A DNA stretch of 64,000 nucleotides from CAZGXI01 sp964529715 (GCA_964529715.1 CAZGXI010000009.1:61905-125904), one strand, 5' to 3'. Shown: positions 1 to 9,206, counted from the stretch's first letter. The notes: generated from the sequence alone by a model not told the origin. Numbers and translations are program-made.

Positions 1-1
1 G

Positions 2-412
2 TCGGCGCTGCTGCCGGTGAACAAACGCTGGCCGCTTGCCGAGCTGATGGACGCCTGCCGCTATTATGTGGAAAAGTCCGGGCGGCGCATGACGTTTGAG
101 TGGGCGCTGATTCAGGGGGAGAATGACACGGCAGAACAGGCGCACGCGCTGGGATCGCTGCTGCACGGGCTGCAAGGTCACGTCAACCTGATCCCGCTCA
201 ACCCGACCGGCGGCTACCTGGGGAAATCCTCCAACAGGCGGCGCGTTGAGGCGTTCCGGGCGGTGCTAGAAAGCTATGGGGTGACGAGCACCGTCCGTGT
301 GCGACGGGGCATCGACATCAATGCCGGGTGCGGCCAGTTGAAGTCCGAGGTGCTCCGGCTGGATCAGACGACCGGGCGACAGACGGACATCGCGCCGGAG
401 CAGAACAACTAG
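2..412 (+). CDS. rlmN: 23S rRNA (adenine-C2)-methyltransferase RlmN, 3' part
   Basis: C-terminal 136 residues of a radical-SAM RNA methyltransferase; the reading frame is open back to base 2, so the gene starts outside the window. RlmN methylates C2 of A2503 in 23S rRNA and A37 of some tRNAs. The segment around residues 99-110, RRGIDINAGCGQL, matches the family motif holding the C-terminal cysteine that forms the covalent RNA intermediate; the upstream LIPLNPTGG stretch is also family-typical. The radical-SAM CxxxCxxC motif must lie upstream. The stop codon overlaps the end of the convergent chemoreceptor gene by 4 bp. Family assignment is firm. Confidence 0.93.
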   Translation, partial: SALLPVNKRWPLAELMDACRYYVEKSGRRMTFEWALIQGENDTAEQAHALGSLLHGLQGHVNLIPLNPTGGYLGKSSNRRRVEAFRAVLESYGVTSTVRVRRGIDINAGCGQLKSEVLRLDQTTGRQTDIAPEQNN

Positions 413-1893
413 TAACTGTATTCGTCCTCCTCGCTGCCATCCCTGCCGCCGGTGTGCCGGGCGATGGCTGACAGTAGTTCTTCAGACAGGCGGCTCAACG
501 TCTCCGCGACGGATTCGGCCATGCGCGTCGAGGCCAGGTTTTGCTGGGTGATCTCGTGAATGTTGCGCATGGATTGGGCGATTTGCTCCAGCCCCGTCGC
601 CTGCTGATCGATAGCCGTCATGATCTGCCGCATGGCCTGCGTGGACGCTGCCACACTCCCGCCAAGCTGAGTGATCACCTCGCCGGCCTGTCGGGAGAGG
701 TCCATGCCCTCGTCTACCTGCTGATCGCCGGTTTGGGTTGCCCGGACGGTCTGTTTCATGGCTTCCTGAATTTCAGCCAGCAATCCCTGCACCTGGCTGG
801 CGGCCATCTTGGACTGCTGGGCCAGCGTGCGTACTTCCTCCGCCACAACGGCGAAGCCGCGCCCGTGCACCCCGGCACGTGCCGCTTCGATGCTGGCGTT
901 CAGGGCCAGCAGGTTGCTCTGCGTAGCGATTTCGCTCACCGAGGCGATGATTTGGTCGATGCGCTCCATCTGTTCCGCCAGGGCCGCGATGTTGTGGGCG
1001 ATGGCTGTGACCTGCGAACGGACCTGTGCCATGCCTTCGATCACCTGCTGAATGGTTTGCTGCCCGCTTTCTGAAACCAGGGCCGTTTGTTCTGAGAGAT
1101 CAGTCAGGTCGCGCGCCTGGGTGCGCACCCGATCTGCGAACTCCAGAAATTCCTTGAGCATGGCGACGGCCTGCGTGATCACGGCGGCCTGTTGTTCTGC
1201 GCCGCTGCTTTGCTGGCTGGTGACCAGGTGGATGGCCGAAGAAGCCCGCCCCACGCCGTCGGCGGTGGCGCTGATTTGCATCGCCAACGTGTCCAGTTCC
1301 CGGCTCTGACGGGCAATAGCCGTGTTGCGCGCCTGGGACTCGATTTGCTCTGGCATAAACAGAATCAGCGCAATGTGCGCGACGGCAATAACGGCTTCTC
1401 CGGCCAGTAGTGCCTGCACCAACTGGCGAACGTTGATTTCAGGGTCGGCAGTGGCTAAAAGTATCGAAAGAAATGCGACGAGGACCTGGAAAGCGCCCCA
1501 GATAGCGCCCAGGGACGCTCCCCAGTAGTAGATCACCATCGCCGAGAGCGCTACGCCCAAGAAAAGGACGGTCATCCACCAGACCGGACGGGTGGCGAGC
1601 GATAGCATGGCCGCAGCCAGACTCAACGTCGCGCCGCCGATGGTTAGCCGGGGCGCGTACATGGCGTGTCGTCCCCTGGCGATCACTAGCCCGGTGATGC
1701 CGGCCGTCAGGGCCATTGTACCAACGACCAGCGCGCCCCAACCTGCACTGGTCACGACAGCCAGCAGGAGGCATAAGCTGCCCAGGGCGCATAGCCCCAG
1801 ACTCAGCGGGTCGGTCGGATAGTTAAGCGAGAGACGCGCCACGCGCCGCCGCAGGCGGGAAATGATGTCCTGGCGAAGAGTCGGTTCATACAT
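409..1893 (-). CDS. Methyl-accepting chemotaxis protein with six-helix membrane sensor
   Basis: 494-residue chemoreceptor. The N-terminal 180 residues form about six hydrophobic helices (near 31-50, 53-73, 83-100, 105-125, 128-148, 157-180) with only short loops, so there is no large extracellular ligand domain; sensing is presumably within the membrane or through a bound partner. The rest is the cytoplasmic MCP signalling helix pair with the conserved hairpin tip ATQSNLLALNASIEAARAG near residues 320-340, which contacts CheA and CheW. The C-terminus is acidic and lacks an NWETF-like CheR tether. No che genes lie nearby, so it probably acts with a remote chemotaxis or Dif-like system. Ligand unknown. 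Confidence 0.9.
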   Translation of the reverse strand: MYEPTLRQDIISRLRRRVARLSLNYPTDPLSLGLCALGSLCLLLAVVTSAGWGALVVGTMALTAGITGLVIARGRHAMYAPRLTIGGATLSLAAAMLSLATRPVWWMTVLFLGVALSAMVIYYWGASLGAIWGAFQVLVAFLSILLATADPEINVRQLVQALLAGEAVIAVAHIALILFMPEQIESQARNTAIARQSRELDTLAMQISATADGVGRASSAIHLVTSQQSSGAEQQAAVITQAVAMLKEFLEFADRVRTQARDLTDLSEQTALVSESGQQTIQQVIEGMAQVRSQVTAIAHNIAALAEQMERIDQIIASVSEIATQSNLLALNASIEAARAGVHGRGFAVVAEEVRTLAQQSKMAASQVQGLLAEIQEAMKQTVRATQTGDQQVDEGMDLSRQAGEVITQLGGSVAASTQAMRQIMTAIDQQATGLEQIAQSMRNIHEITQQNLASTRMAESVAETLSRLSEELLSAIARHTGGRDGSEEDEYSY

Positions 1894-1932
1894 GGGAAGA
1901 GCGCAGCCCTTTGCAGGTCTAGTCCTTTCATT

Positions 1933-3924
1933 TTACGGGATTGGGCCGACGGTGGTGCCTGCCATCGGCGTTAACGCAACGTTGGGAGACCAGTTCCCGG
2001 CGCGGTCCACTGCCCACACAGCAAATTCATACGTCCGCCCGGTTTCCCCTGTGTACTGCGAGAAGGTTCGGTCGGTTTCCAGCCAGGTCTGCCACGCGCC
2101 GCCATCGACGCGCACCCACACCACATAGCGGGCAATACCAGAAACATCTTCTGCTCCCCAGCGCACTTCAAACACGGGTGGACTCTGCGCCGGGAGCGGC
2201 TGCATGGCCGGGATGGGCGGCGTCAAGTCAGAAGCGATGTCTGCCGTCGATCCTGGCTGCGGTAATGACGGTGACATCGTCGCCGACGGTTCTATACCCG
2301 GATCGGCGGCGTTCAGCGCGTGGCCGGGATCGTACTCGATCAGGATGGACGGCGGTCCGCCGATAGGATAGCGGTCGCCGGGACGCAGGTAAGGGGAATT
2401 CTGATTGGTCGCTGGAGGCAGCGTTAGACGGTATACCCCGTTTTCGGCCCATAAGACGCTTTCGGTGCCTGCCATGTCGAATAGTGCGGCCCAGCCGCCC
2501 GCCGCCGCGATTTCCACTTCGATGGGCTGACCAGTGCGATTCCACAGCACATCGATCCGTTCGCGCGTGCCGGGACGATAAAACATGAGCCGCGCCGCCG
2601 CATTATCTGGCCCGGCCTGATCGGTTTCGGCAGCGGTTTCCACAGATTGAAAAGGGGCGCGCCCAAACACGCGCGCCAGCAACCGGTAAGCCAACGCCGA
2701 GGGGCGGGGTGTTCCGGCCTGGGGGTGCTGTCGGAAGCACGCCGCCTGAGCCGGGTTACGGTACAGGCCGTAGGCATCCCCCCAGCATTGAAAGTCACCC
2801 ACACAGAGTTCCCCCCCGTGCGGCGCGAAATCGGTGCCAATGGCCTGGTTGCCGCAGTCGTCGTAAAGCTGATGGTGGAAGACCACCTCCGCGCCCGCCG
2901 ACCATGCCAGCGTCGCGTTTTGGATGACGAACGCTGCCTGCTCTTCCATGTTGGCGCGCAGCACACGCTCTTCGGGCGTATCTACCCACACCGGACCCGG
3001 ATAATCGTCCCACACTGGCACGCCGCTTTCGTTTAGCCAGATTGGGTGCTGGCCTGCCCCGACTTCACGCAGCCGATCTTGCACCCAATTGACGATGAAT
3101 GCAGCGCGTTCGGCGTAAGAGTAGTTATGCACGCCTACCAGGTCGAAGTAGAAGTTGTAGCGGCGGTGGTCAGCATCCTGGGTGATCAATCGCAAGAATT
3201 GCGCAAAGCGGTCGTCGGTCTCCGGGTGAGTGTAGGCCAGCCCGCCGAACATCACCTGCGCTTCTGGATCGGTCTGGTGTATCACCAGGTAGGCTACCTT
3301 GAGCAGCCGCACATAGTCTTCCAGGGGGGCATTCCAGAAAAACGAGAAGTCCGGCTCGTTCCAGATTTCCCACACCCGGATTCCTCGATCTGATGGCCAG
3401 CCAAGTGAGCGGGCCAGGTCGCCGCCGGGACGGTAGCGCGCCACGACGCGCGCCACAAAGTCGGCCCAGAGATTGCGCGGGTTGATCGCTTTGTTTGGAC
3501 CGGGAGCGTCCGTGCCGTCGGCGAAAATCGGCGCATACAGCCCGGCGATGCTTTGTCCGTCTGTGCGGAAGTTCGGGCGGCCCAGCAGGATCGCGTCGAT
3601 CTGGAAGCCGTGTTCCAGATCAGCCCGGATCACTGCGTCGTAAGCATCCCATACAAAACTGCCCGGTGCGCGTTCGACCTCGTGCCAGTACAGCGGCCAG
3701 CGGTTCCAACCTGCACCCGTGCGCAGCGCAAGCTGGTAGCGGGCTTCGTCGGCGGGCTGCTGCGCCGAACTGATAAACGTCAATCCCAGGCGGCTGACGA
3801 GGAGCACGCTGTCGGTGTCGGTTTGTGCGTGGACCGTTTCCGAATCCAAAGATGCGCTGCCCGATCCGATCAGGGCCGCGAGCAGGATCAGTGGAATCAG
3901 CCGTCGGAGGGTGAACATCTGCAT
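1933..3924 (-). CDS. Secreted glycoside hydrolase-like protein with Fn3-like C-terminal domain
   Basis: The frame is open to 4002, but ATG at 3924 is preferred: GGGAG lies 8 bases before it and a TATAAT is just upstream. This gives 663 residues beginning with a signal peptide (MQMFTLRRLIPLILLAALIG). The central domain looks like a clan-A (beta/alpha)8 glycosidase of the GH39/GH5 type: EIWNEPDF near residue 190 fits the acid/base glutamate and WLNESG near 297 the nucleophile. A Pro-rich linker leads to a C-terminal beta-sandwich near 585-650 resembling fibronectin III. Substrate unknown; an exopolysaccharide or biofilm glycan is possible. A shorter, distant lipoprotein relative is encoded at 12127-13551. 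Confidence 0.72.
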   Translation of the reverse strand: MQMFTLRRLIPLILLAALIGSGSASLDSETVHAQTDTDSVLLVSRLGLTFISSAQQPADEARYQLALRTGAGWNRWPLYWHEVERAPGSFVWDAYDAVIRADLEHGFQIDAILLGRPNFRTDGQSIAGLYAPIFADGTDAPGPNKAINPRNLWADFVARVVARYRPGGDLARSLGWPSDRGIRVWEIWNEPDFSFFWNAPLEDYVRLLKVAYLVIHQTDPEAQVMFGGLAYTHPETDDRFAQFLRLITQDADHRRYNFYFDLVGVHNYSYAERAAFIVNWVQDRLREVGAGQHPIWLNESGVPVWDDYPGPVWVDTPEERVLRANMEEQAAFVIQNATLAWSAGAEVVFHHQLYDDCGNQAIGTDFAPHGGELCVGDFQCWGDAYGLYRNPAQAACFRQHPQAGTPRPSALAYRLLARVFGRAPFQSVETAAETDQAGPDNAAARLMFYRPGTRERIDVLWNRTGQPIEVEIAAAGGWAALFDMAGTESVLWAENGVYRLTLPPATNQNSPYLRPGDRYPIGGPPSILIEYDPGHALNAADPGIEPSATMSPSLPQPGSTADIASDLTPPIPAMQPLPAQSPPVFEVRWGAEDVSGIARYVVWVRVDGGAWQTWLETDRTFSQYTGETGRTYEFAVWAVDRAGNWSPNVALTPMAGTTVGPIP

Positions 3925-3943
3925 GACGCTTGCTCCCGGCTGC

Positions 3944-3949
3944 ATTATA
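3944..3949 (-). promoter_or_regulatory. -10 element (TATAAT) for the secreted glycosidase-like gene
   Basis: A perfect TATAAT on the minus strand ends 19 bases before the ATG at 3924, with GGGAG between. No good -35 hexamer is seen 16-18 bases upstream, so this is a -10-only call. Its position supports 3924 over the longer open frame as the true start. Confidence 0.5.
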
Positions 3950-4003
3950 GCACTGACAGCGTTTGCCTGCGTTTGAGCTGTGCATCGCGCCGGGCAGTCC
4001 ACT

Positions 4004-4032
4004 TTGATCCTCGCCTGTGCGGGTGTTACAAT
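4004..4032 (+). promoter_or_regulatory. Promoter of recF
   Basis: TTGATC (4004-4009) and TACAAT (4027-4032) are separated by exactly 17 bases, matching a housekeeping sigma-70 promoter at 4 of 6 and 5 of 6 positions. The predicted transcription start near 4039 leaves a leader of about 33 bases before the recF ATG at 4072. Confidence 0.6.
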
Positions 4033-4071
4033 CCAGGGCTGCGTATCGGTCAGGCGTCGTCATGATGGCGT

Positions 4072-5274
4072 ATGTATATCGAGCACCTGTCGCTGGTCAA
4101 CTTTCGTATGTTTGCCCGGTTGGAGCTGCCTTTGCCGGAGGGAACGGTGTTGCTGCACGGCGCCAACGCCCAGGGCAAGACCAGCTTGCTCGAAGCGATC
4201 TACTACCTGGCGACTTCTACCTCGCCGTACACGACTGCCGATTGGCAACTGATTAACTGGCGCGCTGAGAGCGATGTTATTCCCTTCACGCGCCTCAGCG
4301 CCGATGTGGTGACTCGCCGCAGCCCGCTGAACCGGATCGAAGTTACTCTCGTGCGGGAGCGCAATGGCACTGACCAGCGCACCCGTAAGGACCTGCGGCT
4401 GAATGGCGTGACGCGGCGGGTGATGGACCTGATCGGACAGGTGGCGGTGGTGCTCTTTTTGCCACAGGACCTGAGCCTGGTCGAAGGTTCGCCCGCCGAA
4501 AGACGGCGTTACCTCAACGCTGCTCTCTGCCAGACGGATGCGCAGTATGGCGAGGCGTTGGCGACTTACGAAAAACTGTTGCCGCAGCGGAACGCGCTGC
4601 TCCGCCGCATCGCCGAAGGACAGGGCGTCCCGGACGAACTGGCCTTTTGGGACATGCAGTTGGCCGAGCACGGCGCGAAGCTGATCGCTGCGCGTCAGCG
4701 CCTCTTGCGCGACCTGGAAGGGCTGGCCCAGCAGGCGCACCTGGACCTGACCGGTAAGGCCGAGGTGTTGGAAGTAGCCTACCTGCCCAGCTTCACGCCG
4801 ACGGCGGAGGGCGACGGGCAGTTATCCTTCAATACGCCTGGCCTGGACCTGCATTGTGACCTTGACCCGGCGGAGATTGCGCCACAGTTTTTGGCGGCGC
4901 TAGAAGCGAGCCGTGCGGAACACGTCGAACGCGGTGCAACCCTGATCGGCCCGCACCGGGATGAGGTGCGCCTGCAAATCAACCGCCGCGATGTGGGGCT
5001 ATATGGCTCACGCGGGCAGGCGCGCACAGCGGTGCTTTCGCTCAAGCTGGCGGAACTGGCCTGGATGAAGCAGGCTATCGGTGAGTGGCCGATCTTGCTG
5101 ATGGACGAGGTGATCGCCGAACTGGACTCCACGCGCCGCGCCTACCTGCTGGAGCGGATCGACGGCGCGACTCAGACGCTGCTTACCACTACCGACCCGA
5201 ACGTATTCACGGCGTCCTTTTTGCAGCGCGCCGCCGTGTGGCGTGTGGTGAACGGGCAGGTGATGGCCGATTAG
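4072..5274 (+). CDS. recF: DNA replication and repair protein RecF
   Basis: 400 residues, within the usual RecF range. RecF is an SMC-like ATPase that, with RecO and RecR, loads RecA at single-strand gaps. The Walker A motif GANAQGKTS is at residues 30-38; LIGPHRDE is the family motif near 290; the ABC-type signature GSRGQARTAVLSLKLAE and Walker B ILLMDEV lie near 315-345. It stands alone here rather than next to dnaA, dnaN and gyrB. The ATG has no obvious Shine-Dalgarno, but the promoter fits this start. The gene overlaps the convergent phosphoesterase by 4 bp. Confidence 0.96.
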   Translation: MYIEHLSLVNFRMFARLELPLPEGTVLLHGANAQGKTSLLEAIYYLATSTSPYTTADWQLINWRAESDVIPFTRLSADVVTRRSPLNRIEVTLVRERNGTDQRTRKDLRLNGVTRRVMDLIGQVAVVLFLPQDLSLVEGSPAERRRYLNAALCQTDAQYGEALATYEKLLPQRNALLRRIAEGQGVPDELAFWDMQLAEHGAKLIAARQRLLRDLEGLAQQAHLDLTGKAEVLEVAYLPSFTPTAEGDGQLSFNTPGLDLHCDLDPAEIAPQFLAALEASRAEHVERGATLIGPHRDEVRLQINRRDVGLYGSRGQARTAVLSLKLAELAWMKQAIGEWPILLMDEVIAELDSTRRAYLLERIDGATQTLLTTTDPNVFTASFLQRAAVWRVVNGQVMAD

Positions 5275-6101
5275 TAGGAGTGCCCGTTGGTGTGCCGCCG
5301 GTACGCCACAAAGCTCGCTTCCGCGTTCAGTTGCAGGCCGCGTTCCTCGCAGTAGCGGACGTAATGGTAGAAGTGGAATTGGGCCGTTTCCAGTTCGTAG
5401 GCGAAGACGCGCGCCGCGATGCCGCTATCCCAGAAGCCCGTCTCGCGCCAGATGCGCAGCGTTTGCTCCCGGTCATACGGGACACGGCGGAGGTTTACAT
5501 CCCATGCCTGCCCGTTCCATTCGAGCAGGGCGTATTGCGCTCCTGGATGATCGAATGGCGCGCCAACCGACCCGGCATTGATCACGTGGTAACTGCCGAC
5601 ATGACGATTCATGGCGTAGTGCGTGTGTCCGCTGACCACGACTGGATAGGGTGTTCCGGCCAGGATGTCAAGGATTTTCTCGTCGCTATCGTGTGGATTC
5701 AATCCCTCGTAAGTCTGGCGCGGGCTGCCGTGTACGACCAGGATCGGGAGCGCGCCCGGCACTTCGAGGATGTGCTGAAACGGCAGCGCAGCCATCCAGG
5801 CGATCCACTGTGCGCCTAGACTCTCAATCACCATCCGCGTGGGATTCCACCAGCCATCGTGCCAGTTGTCGGGCACGTTTCCCTGTGCACACTGCACCTG
5901 GAACTCCTCGTGGTTGCCCATTATCACTGGCCAGCCTGTCGCAGTGACGGTTTCAAGCACCTCGCGGCTCTGTGGCCCGCGCCCGACCAGATCGCCCGCC
6001 ACAATCACCTGGTCCGGCGCTGCGCGTCGGATGTCGGTCAGGACGGCTTCCAGCGCGGGGATATTGCCATGAATATCGGAGAGAATGGCTGCCCTGAACA
6101 T
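5271..6101 (-). CDS. Metallophosphoesterase (YfcE/MJ0936-like)
   Basis: 276-residue calcineurin-like phosphoesterase. The dimetal-site motifs are in order: SDIHGN, GDLVGRGP, GNHEE and SGHTH. Such proteins hydrolyse phosphodiesters or phosphomonoesters; the substrate here is unknown. The frame can extend to a TTG at 6119 that overlaps the upstream stop, but that codon has no ribosome site, while the ATG at 6101 follows an AGGG at moderate distance. Last gene of the deoC - DsrE - phosphoesterase operon (15-bp gap to the DsrE stop). A paralogue of the same architecture lies at 41096-41827. Confidence 0.85.
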   Translation of the reverse strand: MFRAAILSDIHGNIPALEAVLTDIRRAAPDQVIVAGDLVGRGPQSREVLETVTATGWPVIMGNHEEFQVQCAQGNVPDNWHDGWWNPTRMVIESLGAQWIAWMAALPFQHILEVPGALPILVVHGSPRQTYEGLNPHDSDEKILDILAGTPYPVVVSGHTHYAMNRHVGSYHVINAGSVGAPFDHPGAQYALLEWNGQAWDVNLRRVPYDREQTLRIWRETGFWDSGIAARVFAYELETAQFHFYHYVRYCEERGLQLNAEASFVAYRRHTNGHSY

Positions 6102-6115
6102 GGATGGCCCTGCTT

Positions 6116-6466
6116 TCAAAGACTGATGACTTTATCGGCCATCCACAGGGCCGAGAGGATGTCGCCCATGCCGCCGATGACGCCGACGCGGACCTGTTCC
6201 GCCAGACCGAAGGTATCCAGACAGGTCTTGCAGATAACGAGTTCGACGCCTCGCGCTTCTAATGCCCGGAGTTCGGCCAGCACGGGTGACCCTTCGCAGA
6301 CGAGCTTCACCCCGTCGGTATAGAAGCAGATTACTCTGGGCAGATCGCCCGACTCGTTGAGCAGGCGCAGGAACATCCCCGCCAGTTTTTCTTTGAGCGG
6401 CTGGTTGGTCGTTTCGCCCATGCCATAGCTCTTGAAAACAATGACCGTGGCCTTTTGATTGCTCAT
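6116..6466 (-). CDS. DsrE-family protein, YedF C-terminal-domain type
   Basis: 116-residue single-domain protein. The sequence resembles the DsrE-like half of YedF-type proteins implicated in sulfur or selenium transfer, with the region ICKTCLDTFGL carrying two cysteines three residues apart and a following VRVGVIGGMGDI. The N-terminal TusA-like half of YedF is absent. The ATG overlaps the deoC stop by one base (TGATG), so the two are translationally coupled. No selenium or sulfur-oxidation genes are nearby, so a specific function is not supported; a persulfide carrier role is inference from the cysteines. Confidence 0.75.
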   Translation of the reverse strand: MSNQKATVIVFKSYGMGETTNQPLKEKLAGMFLRLLNESGDLPRVICFYTDGVKLVCEGSPVLAELRALEARGVELVICKTCLDTFGLAEQVRVGVIGGMGDILSALWMADKVISL

Positions 6467-7275
6467 CAGTATCCTTTCTGTGGGGGATCGACCGTCTCGC
6501 CGCGCGCTTCACGCACGATGCGCACACCCGCGCTGGCCCCGATGCGTGTCGCCCCGGCGACAATCATCGCCTGCGCGTCAGCATATGTGCGGATGCCGCC
6601 CGACGCCTTGACGCCCATCTCTGGGCCGACCACGCGGCGCATCAGCGCCACGTCTTGCGTCGTTGCGCCGCCGGAGCTAAAGCCTGTGCTGGTTTTGACA
6701 AAATCTGCCCCGGCTTGTTTGCTGATCAGGCAGGCGGCGATTTTCTCTTCATCGGTGAGCAGGCACGTTTCCAGGATGACTTTGCACAGCGCATTGCCTG
6801 CGTGTGCGGCATCCACAACGCCAGCGATGTCATCGTAAACGGACTTCCAGGCTTTGGCCTTGAGCGCGCCAACGTTGATTACCATGTCTACCTCCGTCGC
6901 GCCGAGGGCGATGCAGCGCGACGACTCGTAGGCTTTGACTTCTGGCAGTGTCGCACCGAGCGGAAAGCCGATGGTCGCGCAGGCGGCCACTTCTGGTGTG
7001 TCCTGAAGTAATTGTGCGACCAAAGCGATGTAAGCCGCATTGACGCACACCGACGCGAAGCGATACTCCTGCGCCTCAGCGCAAAGCCGGGTTATGTGAT
7101 CGGCAGTTGCTTCTGGCTTGAGCAGTGTGTGGTCGATCAGGCGGGCAAGGGGTACATCTGGTTGTACAAAGGAGGCGTCTGGCGTTGCCAGCGCCGCCGA
7201 CAGGTCTAGGGTCGCGCCGATGTCTTCGGCCACGCGGGTAATCAAGAGATCAACGGGAACGCTATTTGCTGACAT
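6466..7275 (-). CDS. deoC: Deoxyribose-phosphate aldolase
   Basis: Class I aldolase splitting 2-deoxyribose 5-phosphate into glyceraldehyde 3-phosphate and acetaldehyde in deoxynucleoside breakdown. The frame is open to 7380, but the ATG at 7275 has GAGGG 6 bases upstream and gives 269 residues, close to family length. Conserved residues are visible: the Asp in EVDMVINVGALK, the Lys in CKVILETCLLTDEE, and the Schiff-base Lys in ADFVKTSTGFSSGGAT. A TATAAT on the minus strand (7332-7327) about 50 bases upstream may be the operon -10. First gene of a three-gene unit with the DsrE-like protein and a phosphoesterase. Confidence 0.95.
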   Translation of the reverse strand: MSANSVPVDLLITRVAEDIGATLDLSAALATPDASFVQPDVPLARLIDHTLLKPEATADHITRLCAEAQEYRFASVCVNAAYIALVAQLLQDTPEVAACATIGFPLGATLPEVKAYESSRCIALGATEVDMVINVGALKAKAWKSVYDDIAGVVDAAHAGNALCKVILETCLLTDEEKIAACLISKQAGADFVKTSTGFSSGGATTQDVALMRRVVGPEMGVKASGGIRTYADAQAMIVAGATRIGASAGVRIVREARGETVDPPQKGY

Positions 7276-7504
7276 TATCGCCCTCGTCTTGGGGTAATTA
7301 CCAGACCCGGCATATCGGCGAGCGGGATTATAGGCCCTGCCGCGATCTCCGGCAAGACCGTTTGGGTGTTGTGAAGGCAAGAAGTTGGCAGGATAGGCGC
7401 ATCCGTGTTAGTCTTGCTGCGCCAACGCGCCGGGGATTATATGCTGGACGCGGGGCATGAGGGCTGAAGCCCTAAGTCGTGGTTTAACGAGGATTGACCG
7501 GGAT

Positions 7505-9142
7505 ATGAAGATGCAGAGATTGTTGCGGCAAGGCGCTCTGTTGGTGAACCTGCTGATTGTTGCCATCTGGCTTTTTCCCTGGCTGATGACGCCGGCGGCA
7601 GCCGGGGCGCAGGGCGGCAACCTGTTGAACAACGGCGGTTTTGAGCAACCGCATGGCCGGGATTACCCGTCGTTGACTGCGCCGCCCGGCTGGAGCATCT
7701 GGGCAACAAGCGCCGAGTCGGGCTGGCAGGACCGGCGGCCTGAGACGCGCCAGGTCCAGCGCGGCGATGCCGAGATCGCCGCTGCGCTCGGCGTTTATGA
7801 GGGCAACGGCGCGTTTGACGCCTACAAGGGCTGGTCAACGTTCAGCGTGTCGCTTTATCAGACTGTCGGCAACATCCAGCCGGGCAGCACGTTGCGCCTT
7901 ACCGCTTTCGGGCGTATCTGGAGTTGCAACAACAATCAGGTCAACGAGGATGACTGCCTGGGTGGGCGAGTCGAGTCCAATACCAGCGCCAGTTTTCGTG
8001 TCGGCATCGATCCTACTGGCGGGAACGATCCGAATTCAGGGAATATCGTTTGGTCGTCGCCGATTGCGCCCTACAGCGGATTCCAGCAGGCATCGGTTGA
8101 GGCAGTGGCGACGGGCAGTTCGGTAACGGTGGTGCTCAACGCGCGTATGGAACTGCCGGCCCGCCATCAGCATACGTTCTGGGACGGAGCCTCGCTGACT
8201 GTTGTCACTGGTGGAACCGGTGCGCCTGGTGCTCCTGCACAGCCGACTGCGACGCCCGTTCCTCAGCTCGCACCGGTTGTCTATCCGCAAGGACCACGTG
8301 AAGATGGTTCGGTCGTGCACGTCGTGGGCAGCGGCGATACGTTGGCGGCGATTGCCGTCGCCTATGGCATCGAACTGTCCGAACTGCTGGAACTGAATAA
8401 CCTGACCTATGAGCAGGCGCGTCTGATCTATCCCGGCCAGGAATTGATCGTCCGGCCTGCGCCGCTGGTGCCGGGAGGGGAGAGTAGCGGCGCAGGTCAG
8501 GCTGGAGACGCGGCGTCGGAGGCGGGCGGCGGCGAGGGACAGGCAGCCTCTGGCGGGGAGACCGTGTCGATGGGGCCGACTGTCCAGCCGGTCCAGGAAT
8601 TTGCCCCCGCCCCAGTCGCTCAGGCCGTTGTCCCGGTCATGAACCTGGATGCCAGATCGGATGGGCGCGTTTGCACGCTGCTGTTTGACGACATCAGCCC
8701 CAACCGGGTGCGCGAGAGTGGCGAACCGTTGCTGGTGGGTGGGCAGATCGATCTCTCTCAGGCGGGCGCGACCCTGCAAAGCTATACGACCGATGGTCAA
8801 AGCGAGCCGCACTGCTTTGAAGGGCTGGCGGCGGGCCAATACATGATCCGCCTCGTCCCCCCGGTAAGTTATGGTGTGACGACGCCGGACAGCTATGTGC
8901 TGAATGTCAGCGCCGGGCAGACGGTGGAAGCTATCTTTGGCGCGGCAGCAGGATATATGCCTCCTCCGGCCTCGGCAGCAGGCACGGGCGGCCTGTTCAG
9001 CGACGAACCCGGCAGCGAGACCGATACCCGCGCCGACAGCCTGACCGATCTGCTGCTTCAGTACAGCGGCGTGATCGTCCTGGCGCTGGCGGGGGTGGTT
9101 CTGCTTGGTGGGATCGTCCTGGCGTTGGCCTTCCGACGGTAA
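7505..9142 (+). CDS. Cell-surface protein with LysM domain and C-terminal membrane anchor
   Basis: 545 residues from the ATG at 7505 (7511 is a near-equal alternative; the open frame reaches 7457 without supporting signals). Order: hydrophobic signal or anchor helix (about 6-28), a beta-rich domain beginning NNGGFEQP that resembles carbohydrate-binding modules, a Pro/Thr linker, one LysM motif near 268-316 (GDTLAAIAVAYGIELSELLELNNL), a Gly/Glu/Ser-rich low-complexity stretch, a beta domain, and a C-terminal transmembrane helix (about 520-543) followed by RR. LysM domains bind peptidoglycan or chitin-like glycans. A strong terminator follows. Domain calls are visual; the role as an envelope adhesin or wall-linked protein is inference. 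Confidence 0.75.
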   Translation: MKMQRLLRQGALLVNLLIVAIWLFPWLMTPAAAGAQGGNLLNNGGFEQPHGRDYPSLTAPPGWSIWATSAESGWQDRRPETRQVQRGDAEIAAALGVYEGNGAFDAYKGWSTFSVSLYQTVGNIQPGSTLRLTAFGRIWSCNNNQVNEDDCLGGRVESNTSASFRVGIDPTGGNDPNSGNIVWSSPIAPYSGFQQASVEAVATGSSVTVVLNARMELPARHQHTFWDGASLTVVTGGTGAPGAPAQPTATPVPQLAPVVYPQGPREDGSVVHVVGSGDTLAAIAVAYGIELSELLELNNLTYEQARLIYPGQELIVRPAPLVPGGESSGAGQAGDAASEAGGGEGQAASGGETVSMGPTVQPVQEFAPAPVAQAVVPVMNLDARSDGRVCTLLFDDISPNRVRESGEPLLVGGQIDLSQAGATLQSYTTDGQSEPHCFEGLAAGQYMIRLVPPVSYGVTTPDSYVLNVSAGQTVEAIFGAAAGYMPPPASAAGTGGLFSDEPGSETDTRADSLTDLLLQYSGVIVLALAGVVLLGGIVLALAFRR

Positions 9143-9172
9143 GGACTCTGCCCGCGAAGGTTCACAGACGAT

Positions 9173-9204
9173 GCAGCGGTGGGGTGCTCCCACCGCTGCT
9201 TTTT
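9173..9204 (+). terminator. Intrinsic terminator after the LysM protein gene
   Basis: A perfect 11-bp stem (9173-9183 with 9189-9199), loop GTGCT, then five Ts at 9200-9204. It separates the LysM gene from the convergent GT-C gene that ends at 9207. Confidence 0.9.
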
Positions 9205-9206
9205 GT

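Noticed and set aside
541..1074. Long plus-strand ORF opposite the chemoreceptor gene
   Set aside because: It is the antisense reading of the conserved MCP signalling domain, with no motif of its own.
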